From assembly GCF_019457885.1 (NCBI RefSeq), contig NZ_JAHZST010000005.1, forward strand, positions 62,001 through 126,000: a stretch of 64,000 nucleotides of DNA. Reading direction: 5' to 3'. The DNA is from Shewanella nanhaiensis. GTDB lineage: Bacteria; Pseudomonadota; Gammaproteobacteria; Enterobacterales; Shewanellaceae. The translations under genes and the position numbers were made by a program. A model generated the notes under the pieces. That model was not told the DNA's origin. It ran no database searches and worked only from the letters and a program-made list of their open reading frames with translations. Positions 1 to 8,560 of the stretch are shown here, piece by piece (positions within the stretch are counted from its first letter, which is position 1; each line of letters starts with the position of its first letter).

Positions 1-541
1 TGATATTTTGTAGTACTTGGACTGATCGCTGAGTTTGCGCAATGCCAAAATCAACAATTTTCGCGCCGAAACCACCTTCATTTGTCTCCGAGGTAATGAT
101 GATATTGGACGCTTTTAGATCGCAATGAACAACTCCAACATGATGTGCGGCTGCGAGCCCTAGACAGATCTGATATAAGATCGTTAGCTTCTGGATTAGA
201 CTAGGGAGCTGCTCATGTTGAAACTGCTGAAGCGGTTGGCCTTCGATGAACTCCATGACTAATACGAGCTGACTTTGATGTTCCAGCACATCATAGATCT
301 GCACAATATTAGGATGGTTTAACTTAGCTAAGGCTCTGGCTTCATCTAGTGTTTGATTTGGTGTCTTGCTCCCGTCTGATGCTTGATTTAACACTTTAAT
401 GGCGACGGTTCGATGCAAACGAGTATCTTGAGCAAGGTATACCTTGCCCATGCCTCCCGCACCTAAAGTATCTGTCAGCGTATATTTATCTGAAATAAAC
501 TCAGGGAGTTGTAGGGGCGTGGGCTCAGTTATAGGCTTCAA
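1..541 (-). CDS. Serine/threonine protein kinase, N-terminal part (runs off window start)
   Basis: About 180 residues of a Hanks-type kinase are visible; the C-terminus lies beyond position 1. The glycine loop GAGGMGKVY lies at residues 27-35, the ATP lysine in AIKVL at about 49, the catalytic loop HCDLKASN at about 137-144 and DFG at about 163. The usual HRD arginine is a cysteine, so this is a non-RD kinase, a class often not controlled by activation-loop phosphorylation. No ATG is usable because an in-frame stop lies just upstream, so the start is the TTG at 539-541. It begins 43 bp after the FHA gene on the same strand, so the two are probably co-transcribed; FHA domains bind phosphothreonine. 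Its substrate is unknown. Confidence 0.85.
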   Translation of the reverse strand, partial: MKPITEPTPLQLPEFISDKYTLTDTLGAGGMGKVYLAQDTRLHRTVAIKVLNQASDGSKTPNQTLDEARALAKLNHPNIVQIYDVLEHQSQLVLVMEFIEGQPLQQFQHEQLPSLIQKLTILYQICLGLAAAHHVGVVHCDLKASNIIITSETNEGGFGAKIVDFGIAQTQRSVQVLQNI

Positions 542-584
542 TTTACTTCTATTCCTATTTTATGATGGCTGAATGTTAAAACCA

Positions 585-1610
585 CTAGTGGTGCCCGTAC
601 TGTGTTTGGTTATCGCTTGGAGTGCTCTCTCTATTTTGATGTAGACCACACTCGAGTTTCTGTCCCTTGTAGATGTTAAAATTAGCACTGCCGAAACGCA
701 CTTTTCCAGCCTGTCTTTGGATGATGTATTCGGCATCATTGACGTTGACACTGTCGCTGAACTGTTTTCTGGCTCTGTGGATCTGGATATTAAGATGGCG
801 GATCTCTATCCCCAAATCTTTGACGAGTTGATCTGCATAAACCCAGCCCTGCTCAGATTCATCTAACCCTTGCTCTGCGCTTAAGGAGCGGTATCTGGCT
901 AGATTCAAGGTTAAATAGTGATGACTGCGCACATGGAGATCTAATATCGATTCAGGAGTATGTACTTTTAGCTGTGATACCTCTTCATCTAAGCTTAGAT
1001 AGAAATCAAAGGTGATATCTTCAAGGGTTAATCGAGAGTCCTGCAACGCCTGAGTTAATGGCTCTAGATGGCTAAGGTGCAGTTGCCACTTCTGCTGTTG
1101 AAACTCGATAATTTGCCCCTCTGCGAGTATGCAGTTGTCATCGGTTTCACTGTCAATGGATGAGACTTTCCAGTTATCCATCTTTGGGTCATGAAATATG
1201 GCTAATTCAGGATTTGAGTGAGGGAGTAGATTGTACTCCTCAAGTGTAATCGCATCATCAAGGTGTTGATTATCTTCTCCAGGCGTTGTGCAGGGGATAA
1301 GAAGGTCGGCAGGTGCATCGGTATTTTCTAAACAATATTCCTGATGTTCTAAGGAGGCGAAATTAATCTTATCTCCCGCTTTCAGTGGATAGCGCTTATT
1401 ACTAAAGAGTTTTATCTTATTTAACCAGCAGCCATTTGTGCTGATATCTCGAATAGTCCAGATGCCATCACTCCACTCTATTATCGCATGGATTTTTGAT
1501 ATATCTGAATGACTTATTAGCGTATTTACTGAATAAGCTAAACGTCCAAAACTGTGGTGGGCATAAAGGTAAACTTTAGAGTTTGAATTCGGATCAATGA
1601 TATACGCCAT
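585..1610 (-). CDS. FHA-domain protein with C-terminal winged-helix-like region
   Basis: 341 residues. Residues 1-95 have the forkhead-associated pattern: SFGR at 20-23, SxxH at 38-41 and STNGCWLN at 57-64, the phosphothreonine-binding residues. The middle is acidic and without a recognised fold. Residues 245-330 (from GWVYADQLVKDLG onward, with an HRARKQF helix) look like a transcriptional-regulator type winged helix. A GGGAG ribosome site lies 7 nt before the ATG. With the kinase gene 43 bp downstream it forms a phospho-signalling pair. It could be a kinase-dependent DNA-binding regulator, but DNA binding is inferred only from the shape of the C-terminus. Confidence 0.75.
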   Translation of the reverse strand: MAYIIDPNSNSKVYLYAHHSFGRLAYSVNTLISHSDISKIHAIIEWSDGIWTIRDISTNGCWLNKIKLFSNKRYPLKAGDKINFASLEHQEYCLENTDAPADLLIPCTTPGEDNQHLDDAITLEEYNLLPHSNPELAIFHDPKMDNWKVSSIDSETDDNCILAEGQIIEFQQQKWQLHLSHLEPLTQALQDSRLTLEDITFDFYLSLDEEVSQLKVHTPESILDLHVRSHHYLTLNLARYRSLSAEQGLDESEQGWVYADQLVKDLGIEIRHLNIQIHRARKQFSDSVNVNDAEYIIQRQAGKVRFGSANFNIYKGQKLECGLHQNRESTPSDNQTQYGHH

Positions 1611-1918
1611 TTAACTGCTCCCTTTCATAATTAAATAAAGTCCGATTTTATTTAAAGTAAAGGTTAACCCTGTATAACCTTCGCCACCGTTAAATTGTAG
1701 CTATCTATTTTACGAACCTCTAATTATAGATATCATTTTATTATTTTCGCTTCTATCTTAACGCGTTAAAAAAACCGTGGCTAGTAATGAAAATGAATTG
1801 TAAATAAGGTGAAGGCTTTTTGTTGTCAAAATTGCACCAAAACAAGGCGGTAGCACTGTTATTGTCCAAGTTCTTCCACTCTATTTTTCATATCTGATTG
1901 ATTTTAATGGGGTAAGTG
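1611..1918. other. Intergenic region between divergent FHA and nitrate reductase genes
   Basis: AT-rich spacer. The promoter for the leftward FHA-kinase unit must lie here but I could not pick it. On the right side a TGCACC half-site (1833-1838) resembles half of an NtrC site, but no matching GGTGCA half stands at the proper distance. The sigma-54 promoter follows at 1920-1936. Confidence 0.5.
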
Positions 1919-1919
1919 T

Positions 1920-1936
1920 TTGGCACAACTAGTGCA
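1920..1936 (+). promoter_or_regulatory. Sigma-54 (RpoN) promoter of the nitrate reductase unit
   Basis: TTGGCAC-AACTA-GTGCA fits the -24/-12 consensus TTGGCAC-N5-TTGCA with one mismatch. GG (1922-1923) and GC (1934-1935) have the required spacing of 12 from first base to first base. The predicted start is near 1947, giving a leader of about 30 nt before the ATG at 1978. The leader is too short for an attenuator. Confidence 0.8.
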
Positions 1937-1977
1937 AAGTTAAGGGTAAATAAACCTTAGCTGTATCTGGAGTGCTG

Positions 1978-4182
1978 ATGTTGTTTGGTCGAAAAAACAG
2001 AAAGCCCATTGTGATCCCAAATAAGCAAGTTGCGAAGTGGAAGTACACTACGTGTAATTATTGCTCTACAGGCTGCTCTATTGAGATTGGATTGAATGAG
2101 CATAATAAGATAGTGACAACTCGTGGTCATGCTGGGGCCGATGTCAATCGAGGTAAGCTATGTATTAAGGGGATCCTTGAACATGAGTTATTTGAAAGTC
2201 CGGGTAGAGGCTGTGCACCGCTTGTTCGTAATCAACATTTCGAGGAGTTCGAGGAAAGTTCTTGGGATCATGTCTTAGATACGACTGCGAGCAAGATAAA
2301 GCAGATCCAAGCCGAGTATGGACGTGATGCATTTGCCATTGTCTCTTCGGGTCAGCTATTAACTGAAGAGTTCTACACTTTAGGCAAGCTTGCTCGTGGC
2401 GTGATTGGCACCAATAATTATGATGGCAACACGACTTTGTGTATGGCATCGGCGGTGAGTGGCTATAAGCGCTCCTTTGGCGCCGACGGGCCACCGGGTT
2501 GCTATGATGACTTTGAACACACTCACTGTTTAATGGCCTTTGGCTCTAACCTTCCAGAGCAGCATCCCATCATCTATTGGCGTTTAAAAGAGGCGCTTGA
2601 GAAGCGTCACTTCCCGCTCATTGTTGTTGATCCTAGAGTGACTATGTTGGCGCAGTTTGCTGATATTCATCTGCCTATTACACCGGGAACCGATTGTGTG
2701 CTGATTAATGCCATGCTGCATGTGATCATCAAAGAGGGTTTGCAAGATCAAAGCTATATTGATGCCCATACTCAAGGCTTTGAAGCAGTCAAAGCGCTTG
2801 TTGGTGCATATAGCCCAGAAATTGCTCAGCATATCTGCGGCATCGATGAAGACACCATACGCAATGTGGCGAGGCTGTACGCTAATGCGCCGGCTGCGAT
2901 GAGTATCTGGACCATGGGGATCAATCAATCAACCCATGGCTCCGACGGTGTCGCGAACATCAATAACCTCAATATGCTCACCGGTAACATAGGCAAGCCA
3001 GGCGGCACTAGTTTATCGATAACCGGTCAGTGTAACGCCATGGGTACCCGAGAGTGGTCATCATGTTCTGGGCTACCCGGTTACCGTTATTTGGAAAATA
3101 GGGCTGATCGAGATGAGATCGCAGCGTTTTGGGGGATAGACTCTGACTTTTTCCCAAAAAAGCGTGGTTTGGCCGAGACCGATATTTTTCCCGCAATAGA
3201 AACTGGCGAGATTAAAGGCTTGTGGATTGTGGCCACGAATCCGATGACCTCAATGCCAAATACACCACGAATACGTAAGGCGTTAGAGAAGTTAGATTTT
3301 TTGGTGGTTCAAGATGTATATCAGGATGTTGAAACCAATCAATATTCCCATGTGTATCTTCCTGCGTCTGTGTGGGCAGAGAAAGAGGGCACCCATACCA
3401 ATACCGAGCGCAGAGTCAATCTCATTAGCAATGTGTTACCTCCCTATAAAAACTCTAAACCGGATTTTTGGATCTTTAATCAACTGGCGAAACGCTTTGA
3501 GAATGGTCAGATGATCCATTTTCCTGAGACGCCAGAGGGGGCATTTGAGGAGATGAAATACCTGTCTAAAGGTAAGTTGCCACACGGCGCACCGCGTAAC
3601 TTAGATATTTCGGGGATGAGCTATGCAAAAATTGCCGCGGCTAAAGGGATACAGTGGCCATTTCGAGAAACGGATGAGGGGTTAAAGGGCACACCTAGGC
3701 TCTATAGCGATGGCGTATTTGCCACGCAAACGGGCAAGGCGAACCTTATTCCTGTGGATTTTTACAATAATAATGAGCAGCCCTGTGATGAGTATCCTTT
3801 TTGGCTTAATAGTGGCCGTGTGGTCGAGCATTTTCATACCCGTACCCGTACAGGAAAGATAGGTAACTGTAATAAGTTCAGCCCAACCGCCTATATGGAG
3901 ATGAATCCAGATGCGGCGAATGCATTAGGGGTTAAACATCAAAGCTATGTGCGTTTAACCAGCCGTCGAGGCGATGCGGTTGTGATGGTGCAGCTAACAC
4001 AGAGAGTGCCGCGTAATATGGTCTTTATCCCTTTTCATTATCACGATTGCGTAAACAGGCTGACACTCGGCTTACTCGATCCCTATTCCCGTCAGCCAGC
4101 CTTTAAACAATGTGCAACCCGAATTGAGGCGATTGATCAAGTTGAAGCTGCCCGTATCAATGCCGAGCGACGTGCATTTTGA
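1978..4182 (+). CDS. nasA: Assimilatory-type nitrate reductase, molybdopterin catalytic subunit
   Basis: 734 residues of the DMSO-reductase superfamily. The N-terminal cluster motif is Cys26-x2-Cys29-x3-Cys33 and Cys62. The segment TTLCMASAV places Cys155 as molybdenum ligand, as in NapA/NarB/NasA nitrate reductases rather than the Asp of NarG or Ser of DmsA. There is no twin-arginine signal, so the enzyme should be cytoplasmic. It lacks the C-terminal BFD [2Fe-2S] domain of long NasA proteins (about 900 aa). ATG 1978 is preferred over GTG 1972 because GGAG lies 5 nt before it. A sigma-54 promoter precedes it and the FeS/anchor gene follows directly. Formate dehydrogenase is less likely given the Cys context and the linked nitrite reductase genes. 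Confidence 0.85.
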   Translation: MLFGRKNRKPIVIPNKQVAKWKYTTCNYCSTGCSIEIGLNEHNKIVTTRGHAGADVNRGKLCIKGILEHELFESPGRGCAPLVRNQHFEEFEESSWDHVLDTTASKIKQIQAEYGRDAFAIVSSGQLLTEEFYTLGKLARGVIGTNNYDGNTTLCMASAVSGYKRSFGADGPPGCYDDFEHTHCLMAFGSNLPEQHPIIYWRLKEALEKRHFPLIVVDPRVTMLAQFADIHLPITPGTDCVLINAMLHVIIKEGLQDQSYIDAHTQGFEAVKALVGAYSPEIAQHICGIDEDTIRNVARLYANAPAAMSIWTMGINQSTHGSDGVANINNLNMLTGNIGKPGGTSLSITGQCNAMGTREWSSCSGLPGYRYLENRADRDEIAAFWGIDSDFFPKKRGLAETDIFPAIETGEIKGLWIVATNPMTSMPNTPRIRKALEKLDFLVVQDVYQDVETNQYSHVYLPASVWAEKEGTHTNTERRVNLISNVLPPYKNSKPDFWIFNQLAKRFENGQMIHFPETPEGAFEEMKYLSKGKLPHGAPRNLDISGMSYAKIAAAKGIQWPFRETDEGLKGTPRLYSDGVFATQTGKANLIPVDFYNNNEQPCDEYPFWLNSGRVVEHFHTRTRTGKIGNCNKFSPTAYMEMNPDAANALGVKHQSYVRLTSRRGDAVVMVQLTQRVPRNMVFIPFHYHDCVNRLTLGLLDPYSRQPAFKQCATRIEAIDQVEAARINAERRAF

Positions 4183-4217
4183 TTGGTAAACCGCAGGGTG
4201 AATTCAAGGACATAGTG

Positions 4218-6266
4218 ATGAGTATAGAAAACATAGAAGAGCCAAAAATAACAGCTAGCATCAAGAAAGTTGATGTCGATCTGTATATCCCTGAGCAGGC
4301 AACGAGTACAAGTTCAAAAAAAGAGACTGCCTCAAATAGAGCTGAGGAGAATAAAGAGCAACAGGGACGCTCAAATCACTGGGAAGTGAGAACTGATGAG
4401 CAAGCTTATGCTTATTTGCCAAAAACAGAGAGTGAAATTGAAAATCGTTACGGCAAGCGGATTGATCTTGTTGAGTTGACCGATAAACCGGTAGGTCGCT
4501 CCATGTTTATTAATGACAACCCGCAAGTTGGCACTAATCCAGATCGTAATAAACAGCATGGGTTTTTCTTTACCGCCGATAACTGTATCGGCTGTCATGC
4601 CTGTGAGTCAGCTTGTTCTGAGAAGAATGATAATCCTGCGCACTTGGCATTTCGCTCTGTAGGGTATGTGGAAGGGGGCTCATACCCAGATTATAAACGG
4701 ATGAATATCTCCATGGCCTGTAACCATTGTGATGATCCTGTGTGTTTAAAAGGGTGTCCAACGAGGGCATACACCAAACATGCTGAGTATGGCGCTGTAT
4801 TGCAAGACCCTGAGACTTGTTTTGGTTGCGGTTACTGCACTTGGGTTTGTCCCTACAATGCCCCTCAGTTAGATCCGGTAAAAGGGCTGGTATCTAAATG
4901 TAATATGTGTGTCGATAGGCTCGAAGTTGGCCTTAAGCCTGCTTGTGTGTCGGCGTGTGTGGGTAACGCGCTGGATTTTGGCGTGATAGAGAATACACCA
5001 GAGAACAGAGAGCAGTGCAAAACCGCGATACCGGGCTTTCCATCTCCTGAGATCACCCATCCCAATATTCGCTTTCAGCAGACAAAAACACTACCTGATG
5101 AGTTGACTCGTACCGACAATACACCAGTTAAATACCATAAAGACTCCCAAGGTCATTATCAGCCTGTGGTGGATCAAAAGGTGGGTAAACAAAAACATTG
5201 GAACCTGCAAAAATTGAACAGTCGAGAAAACCCTCTGGTGCTATTTACCTTGTTGGCGCAGGCTGCACTTGGCACATTTATCATTCCATTTTTAGGGGCA
5301 CTAGCAGGCATTGAGGTGTTCGAGGTATTTACCGGCTCCAACTTCTTCCTACCGCTGGTATTGCTCTCTATTGTGCTGATGTCTCTGGGTCTGTTTATGA
5401 GTGTGACTCACTTAGGTAAACCTTTTCGCTTTTACCGAGGTTTTAATAATTTGCGTTACTCACCCATGAGCCGCGAAGGTTTTGGTTTAGCTATGTTCTC
5501 TGCAAGCCTTGGAGTGACTTCACTGTTACTTTTGCCAAGCAATACGTGGGTTATCAGCTCGATAAACCAACTAATTGGCGTTGACTTAGTCAATCTAGTA
5601 ACAGGAGTAACCTTAAGGCCTTGGGTGCTAGGTTCGGGGGGATTTGCGACCCTTGCTGGACTAGCTGGCCTCTATTATATGAACCAGTGTTATCAAATTA
5701 AGGCCAGACCCTTCTGGAATCACTGGCAAACCGTAACCAGCTTTGTGGGTAACAGCTTGTCTTTAGGCGCTATGGTCTGTGGTGTAGTTTTACTCATCTC
5801 AATCGGCGCTGAAGGAGCAGGTTTCTCTGATGCACTGCAGATACTGGGACTGGTATTTGTGCTGGGACAAATGATAGAGGCGGTTGGCTTGATTGGGCAC
5901 AATATGATGCTTAATCGAAGTGAAAATGAAGGCGGGGCGGCTCACTATGTCCAATGCACTACATTTGGTAAAACCTATCTGCTACGTAACTATCTGCTAG
6001 GTTTTAACCTCTTTATGGGGTGTGGTTTACTGATGACTTCTCAGGTGCAAAATGTGAGTGAGTCCATAACAGTTGCAGTCTGGTTGAGCTTAAGCTTGGT
6101 CAATATTGTGACTGCAGTTATCGGCAGGGCGCTATTTTATAATCTCGTGATCCCGACGACGATGCCAGGTGCTTTTTTCTGGAAGAACAAAGGGTTTGAG
6201 CAACACGCAAGGGATGTAGGACTGGCTGATAATCCAACTTGCGGTGTCGCGCCTTTAGCTCATTAA
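4218..6266 (+). CDS. Fused four-cluster ferredoxin (DmsB-like) and DmsC-type membrane anchor
   Basis: 682 residues. After a charged N-terminal 100 residues, a DmsB-like electron-transfer domain carries four [4Fe-4S] cysteine groups starting at residues 123, 168, 201 and 228 (CxxCxxCxxxC and variants). From about 338 to the end a DmsC/NrfD-like region has about eight hydrophobic helices and should take electrons from menaquinol or ubiquinol. DmsB and DmsC are normally separate proteins; here they are one chain. ATG 4218 has AAGGA 8 nt upstream; the upstream TTG overlaps the nasA stop and lacks a site. Placed directly after a cytoplasmic nitrate reductase, it is inferred to be its quinol-linked electron donor on the inner face of the membrane. 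Confidence 0.85.
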   Translation: MSIENIEEPKITASIKKVDVDLYIPEQATSTSSKKETASNRAEENKEQQGRSNHWEVRTDEQAYAYLPKTESEIENRYGKRIDLVELTDKPVGRSMFINDNPQVGTNPDRNKQHGFFFTADNCIGCHACESACSEKNDNPAHLAFRSVGYVEGGSYPDYKRMNISMACNHCDDPVCLKGCPTRAYTKHAEYGAVLQDPETCFGCGYCTWVCPYNAPQLDPVKGLVSKCNMCVDRLEVGLKPACVSACVGNALDFGVIENTPENREQCKTAIPGFPSPEITHPNIRFQQTKTLPDELTRTDNTPVKYHKDSQGHYQPVVDQKVGKQKHWNLQKLNSRENPLVLFTLLAQAALGTFIIPFLGALAGIEVFEVFTGSNFFLPLVLLSIVLMSLGLFMSVTHLGKPFRFYRGFNNLRYSPMSREGFGLAMFSASLGVTSLLLLPSNTWVISSINQLIGVDLVNLVTGVTLRPWVLGSGGFATLAGLAGLYYMNQCYQIKARPFWNHWQTVTSFVGNSLSLGAMVCGVVLLISIGAEGAGFSDALQILGLVFVLGQMIEAVGLIGHNMMLNRSENEGGAAHYVQCTTFGKTYLLRNYLLGFNLFMGCGLLMTSQVQNVSESITVAVWLSLSLVNIVTAVIGRALFYNLVIPTTMPGAFFWKNKGFEQHARDVGLADNPTCGVAPLAH

Positions 6267-6342
6267 TGTTCGCTGAATCTATTGGTTAAACTATTGTTGG
6301 CAGATTGACTCATTTAAGTTGTACAAGATTGATGATTGGCAC

Positions 6343-6356
6343 TCGATCGATATCAA
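6343..6356. promoter_or_regulatory. FNR/EtrA-like box
   Basis: TCGATCGATATCAA differs from TTGAT-N4-ATCAA at one position. It lies about 125 bp before the unknown gene at 6478. A single near-match can arise by chance. Confidence 0.4.
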
Positions 6357-6477
6357 TAAATCAGGTATCTTGGAATATATCTAAGCTTTATAACCTGTTA
6401 TCAATTGATTCGTCGACGACAATATGCTGAATTGGGTCTACATTTAGTTGATAAGAACAATAGCCAAGGATAAAAGA

Positions 6478-6966
6478 ATGAACGTAGAGTTAATCGGAAA
6501 TTTTGTCGGCCTCACTCTGGCTCATACTGGTTTTATTGGTAGTGGACAAAATGGTGAGTTGATGGTCCCTTACCTTATCTTACAGTCTGGTGCTAAAAGA
6601 GAGGTGCAGAATTTCGAAGCAGCCACTCAGCAAGAAGCGATAGAGCTGGCCCATAAAGCGATTGAGGAGCACCAAGACTCTGTGGATGCATGGTCTTATG
6701 CTCAAGAGGGAATTGTAGAGCTTGAGGATGGCACTAAACAGGATGTTTATCTGATTAAGGCTTGGTCAAATGAGCTTGCTCAACCTGTTCAACTTTACCA
6801 AAGATGTCAATCTAGCCCCTTTAAGCTTATCGGTAATATACAGATATTAAATTTTGAAGAAGCGGGCTTTAGCATGGAAGATGCAGATAGCTTTATGAAT
6901 GCCCTTAATAATGGGATCTTGTCCCATAAAAGTGCTAACGAGAATTGGGAAAGCTGGTTTGAATAG
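6478..6966 (+). CDS. Unknown 162-residue soluble protein
   Basis: I do not recognise this family. The protein is acidic and begins MNVELIGNFVGLTLAHTG. It has no signal peptide or transmembrane helix and no metal or nucleotide motif. It contains a helix rich in Ala and Glu (residues about 45-65, EAATQQEAIELAHKAIEE). ATG 6478 is chosen because AAGGA stands 7 nt upstream; an upstream TTG (6448) has no ribosome site. It lies 211 bp after the FeS/anchor gene with no visible terminator between them and could be a tail gene of the nitrate reductase unit. A near-consensus FNR box in the gap suggests its own promoter instead. Confidence 0.6.
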   Translation: MNVELIGNFVGLTLAHTGFIGSGQNGELMVPYLILQSGAKREVQNFEAATQQEAIELAHKAIEEHQDSVDAWSYAQEGIVELEDGTKQDVYLIKAWSNELAQPVQLYQRCQSSPFKLIGNIQILNFEEAGFSMEDADSFMNALNNGILSHKSANENWESWFE

Positions 6967-7165
6967 CTAAAAGCCTGTGTTTGTTTGATGTCAGTTGGGG
7001 TTATAGAGTGGGCATGAGTTGCTACAGATGAGCGAATGAAGCAACACCACTTTTTAGCCCTTGATTTCAACCAAATGATAATATCGATTCTTTACTATAA
7101 AATCCTCGCACTCTCACTCCTTCGTAAGATAATCTACACCATCTCTTCCTTACCACTCCTTAGTG

Positions 7166-7828
7166 ATGAAAATAACTGAAAATGAACGTGATGCTGTCTA
7201 TAAAACTATTTTTGCCCGGCGAGATGTTCGTGGCGAGTTCTCCCCTGAACCGATCCCTGAGGATGTGTTACATCGAGTATTAACCGCTGCTCATCATGCC
7301 CCCAGTGTTGGTTTTATGCAGCCTTGGGATTTTGTTCTGGTTGATGATCTGGAAACAAAAAAGAAGATAAAGACTGGCTTTGATAGTGCTAATCGTGAAT
7401 CTGCAGAACAGTTTAATGATGACAAAGCAGCTCAATACCGAAAATTAAAATTAGAGGGGATACTGGAAGCACCGCTGGGGATCTGTGTGACCTGCGATCG
7501 ACACCGTAATGGCCCAACTGTGTTAGGTCGTACGATTAAAGCTGAGATGGATCTATTTAGCAGTGTGTGTGCAGTTCAGAATCTGTGGTTGGCAGCCAGA
7601 GCTGAAAATTTAGGTGTTGGTTGGGTGAGCATCCTCCATGACTCAGTACTAAGAGATGCACTTAATATTCCTGAAGAGATAGAGATAATCGCCTATCTGT
7701 GTGTAGGTTATGTTTCTTATTTCAAAGATAAACCTGAGTTGGAAACCTTAGGTTGGCAGCCCAGACGCGATGTTAACTCTGCAATTCATTATGGCACCTG
7801 GTCGAGAGCTGTGGACACAGGTGCCTAA
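7166..7828 (+). CDS. bluB: 5,6-dimethylbenzimidazole synthase BluB
   Basis: 220 residues, nitroreductase-like flavoprotein fold. Family features are the ARRDVRGEF N-terminus, HHAPSVGFMQPWDF near residue 45, the LGRTIKAEMDLFSSVCAVQNLWLAARAENLGVGWVS stretch typical of BluB, and the GW-containing C-terminus. BluB cuts reduced FMN with oxygen to make the lower ligand of vitamin B12, so it works in aerobic cobalamin synthesis. The start may be ATG 7166 or the adjacent GTG 7163; no clear ribosome site separates them. It converges on the SDR gene with only 6 bp between stops. No other cobalamin gene lies in the window apart from the cobA-type siroheme methylase. Confidence 0.9.
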   Translation: MKITENERDAVYKTIFARRDVRGEFSPEPIPEDVLHRVLTAAHHAPSVGFMQPWDFVLVDDLETKKKIKTGFDSANRESAEQFNDDKAAQYRKLKLEGILEAPLGICVTCDRHRNGPTVLGRTIKAEMDLFSSVCAVQNLWLAARAENLGVGWVSILHDSVLRDALNIPEEIEIIAYLCVGYVSYFKDKPELETLGWQPRRDVNSAIHYGTWSRAVDTGA

Positions 7829-7834
7829 CAAGGC

Positions 7835-8548
7835 TTACAGCTGAGCTAAGGCGATGGGCGTACAATCAATATCGAGTTGAGGAAGCTGAGCGCCTTTACC
7901 TAGAGAGAGAATATAGGTAACGGCGTTAACTAAGTCATCAGTTTGTATCTTATCTTGGTTTGCAATTCGCCCATCATCAGTCATCTCGGTGTTAACCACA
8001 CTGGGGCAGAGACAGGTGACCTTAACATTGTGGGGAAGCAGGTGTTTATACAAACTTTCACTGTAACTGATAAGGGCAGCTTTGGTAGCTGCGTATGCAC
8101 CAATTTTAGGTAAGTGGCTTTTGCCAGCTAAAGAGGCAATATTGATAATATAGCCGGAGCGCGCTTGCTTCATCTGCTCGCAAATGGCATTTGTAAGTAC
8201 CATGGTAGAGATGCAGTTGACGGAAAACAGTGTGCTAAGTGTGGCAGCAGAGGCGTGTTCGAACTCAATGCTAAGGACGCCTGCGCTGTTAACCAGTATA
8301 TCAATGTTCGTGTGCTTTTCGGTTATCGTCTGAGCCACACTCTCTATTGCCGCACTATCACTAAAATCGATAGCAATGGTTTCTATGCTGATGTTTGGGT
8401 TGATTTCAAGTAGTGCCTGTTTAGCCGAGGTTAAATTGTTGGCTGTTTTTGCCATTAAGATCAGGTTAAACCCCATCTGGGCAAGTTTTTCAGCGATTGA
8501 ATAGCCGATCCCGCGGCTACCTCCAGTGATAATTGCTAATTTCGACAT
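7835..8548 (-). CDS. Short-chain dehydrogenase/reductase linked to bioA
   Basis: 237 residues. The NAD(P) motif TGGSRGIG starts near residue 8, NSAG lies near 88, and the catalytic Ser (NIASL), Tyr and Lys (YAATK) are present. So this is an intact classical SDR. CAGGAG precedes the ATG. It lies 12 bp downstream of bioA on the same strand and so shares the BirA-controlled promoter. An acyl-chain ketoreductase role in pimeloyl supply is possible by context, but SDR specificity cannot be read from sequence and it may simply be a passenger. Confidence 0.85.
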   Translation of the reverse strand: MSKLAIITGGSRGIGYSIAEKLAQMGFNLILMAKTANNLTSAKQALLEINPNISIETIAIDFSDSAAIESVAQTITEKHTNIDILVNSAGVLSIEFEHASAATLSTLFSVNCISTMVLTNAICEQMKQARSGYIINIASLAGKSHLPKIGAYAATKAALISYSESLYKHLLPHNVKVTCLCPSVVNTEMTDDGRIANQDKIQTDDLVNAVTYILSLGKGAQLPQLDIDCTPIALAQL

Positions 8549-8560
8549 GATGACTCCTGA

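Noticed and set aside
1833..1860. NtrC dyad upstream of nasA (TGCACC half-site)
   Set aside because: No GGTGCA half at the needed spacing; a single half-site is too weak to call.
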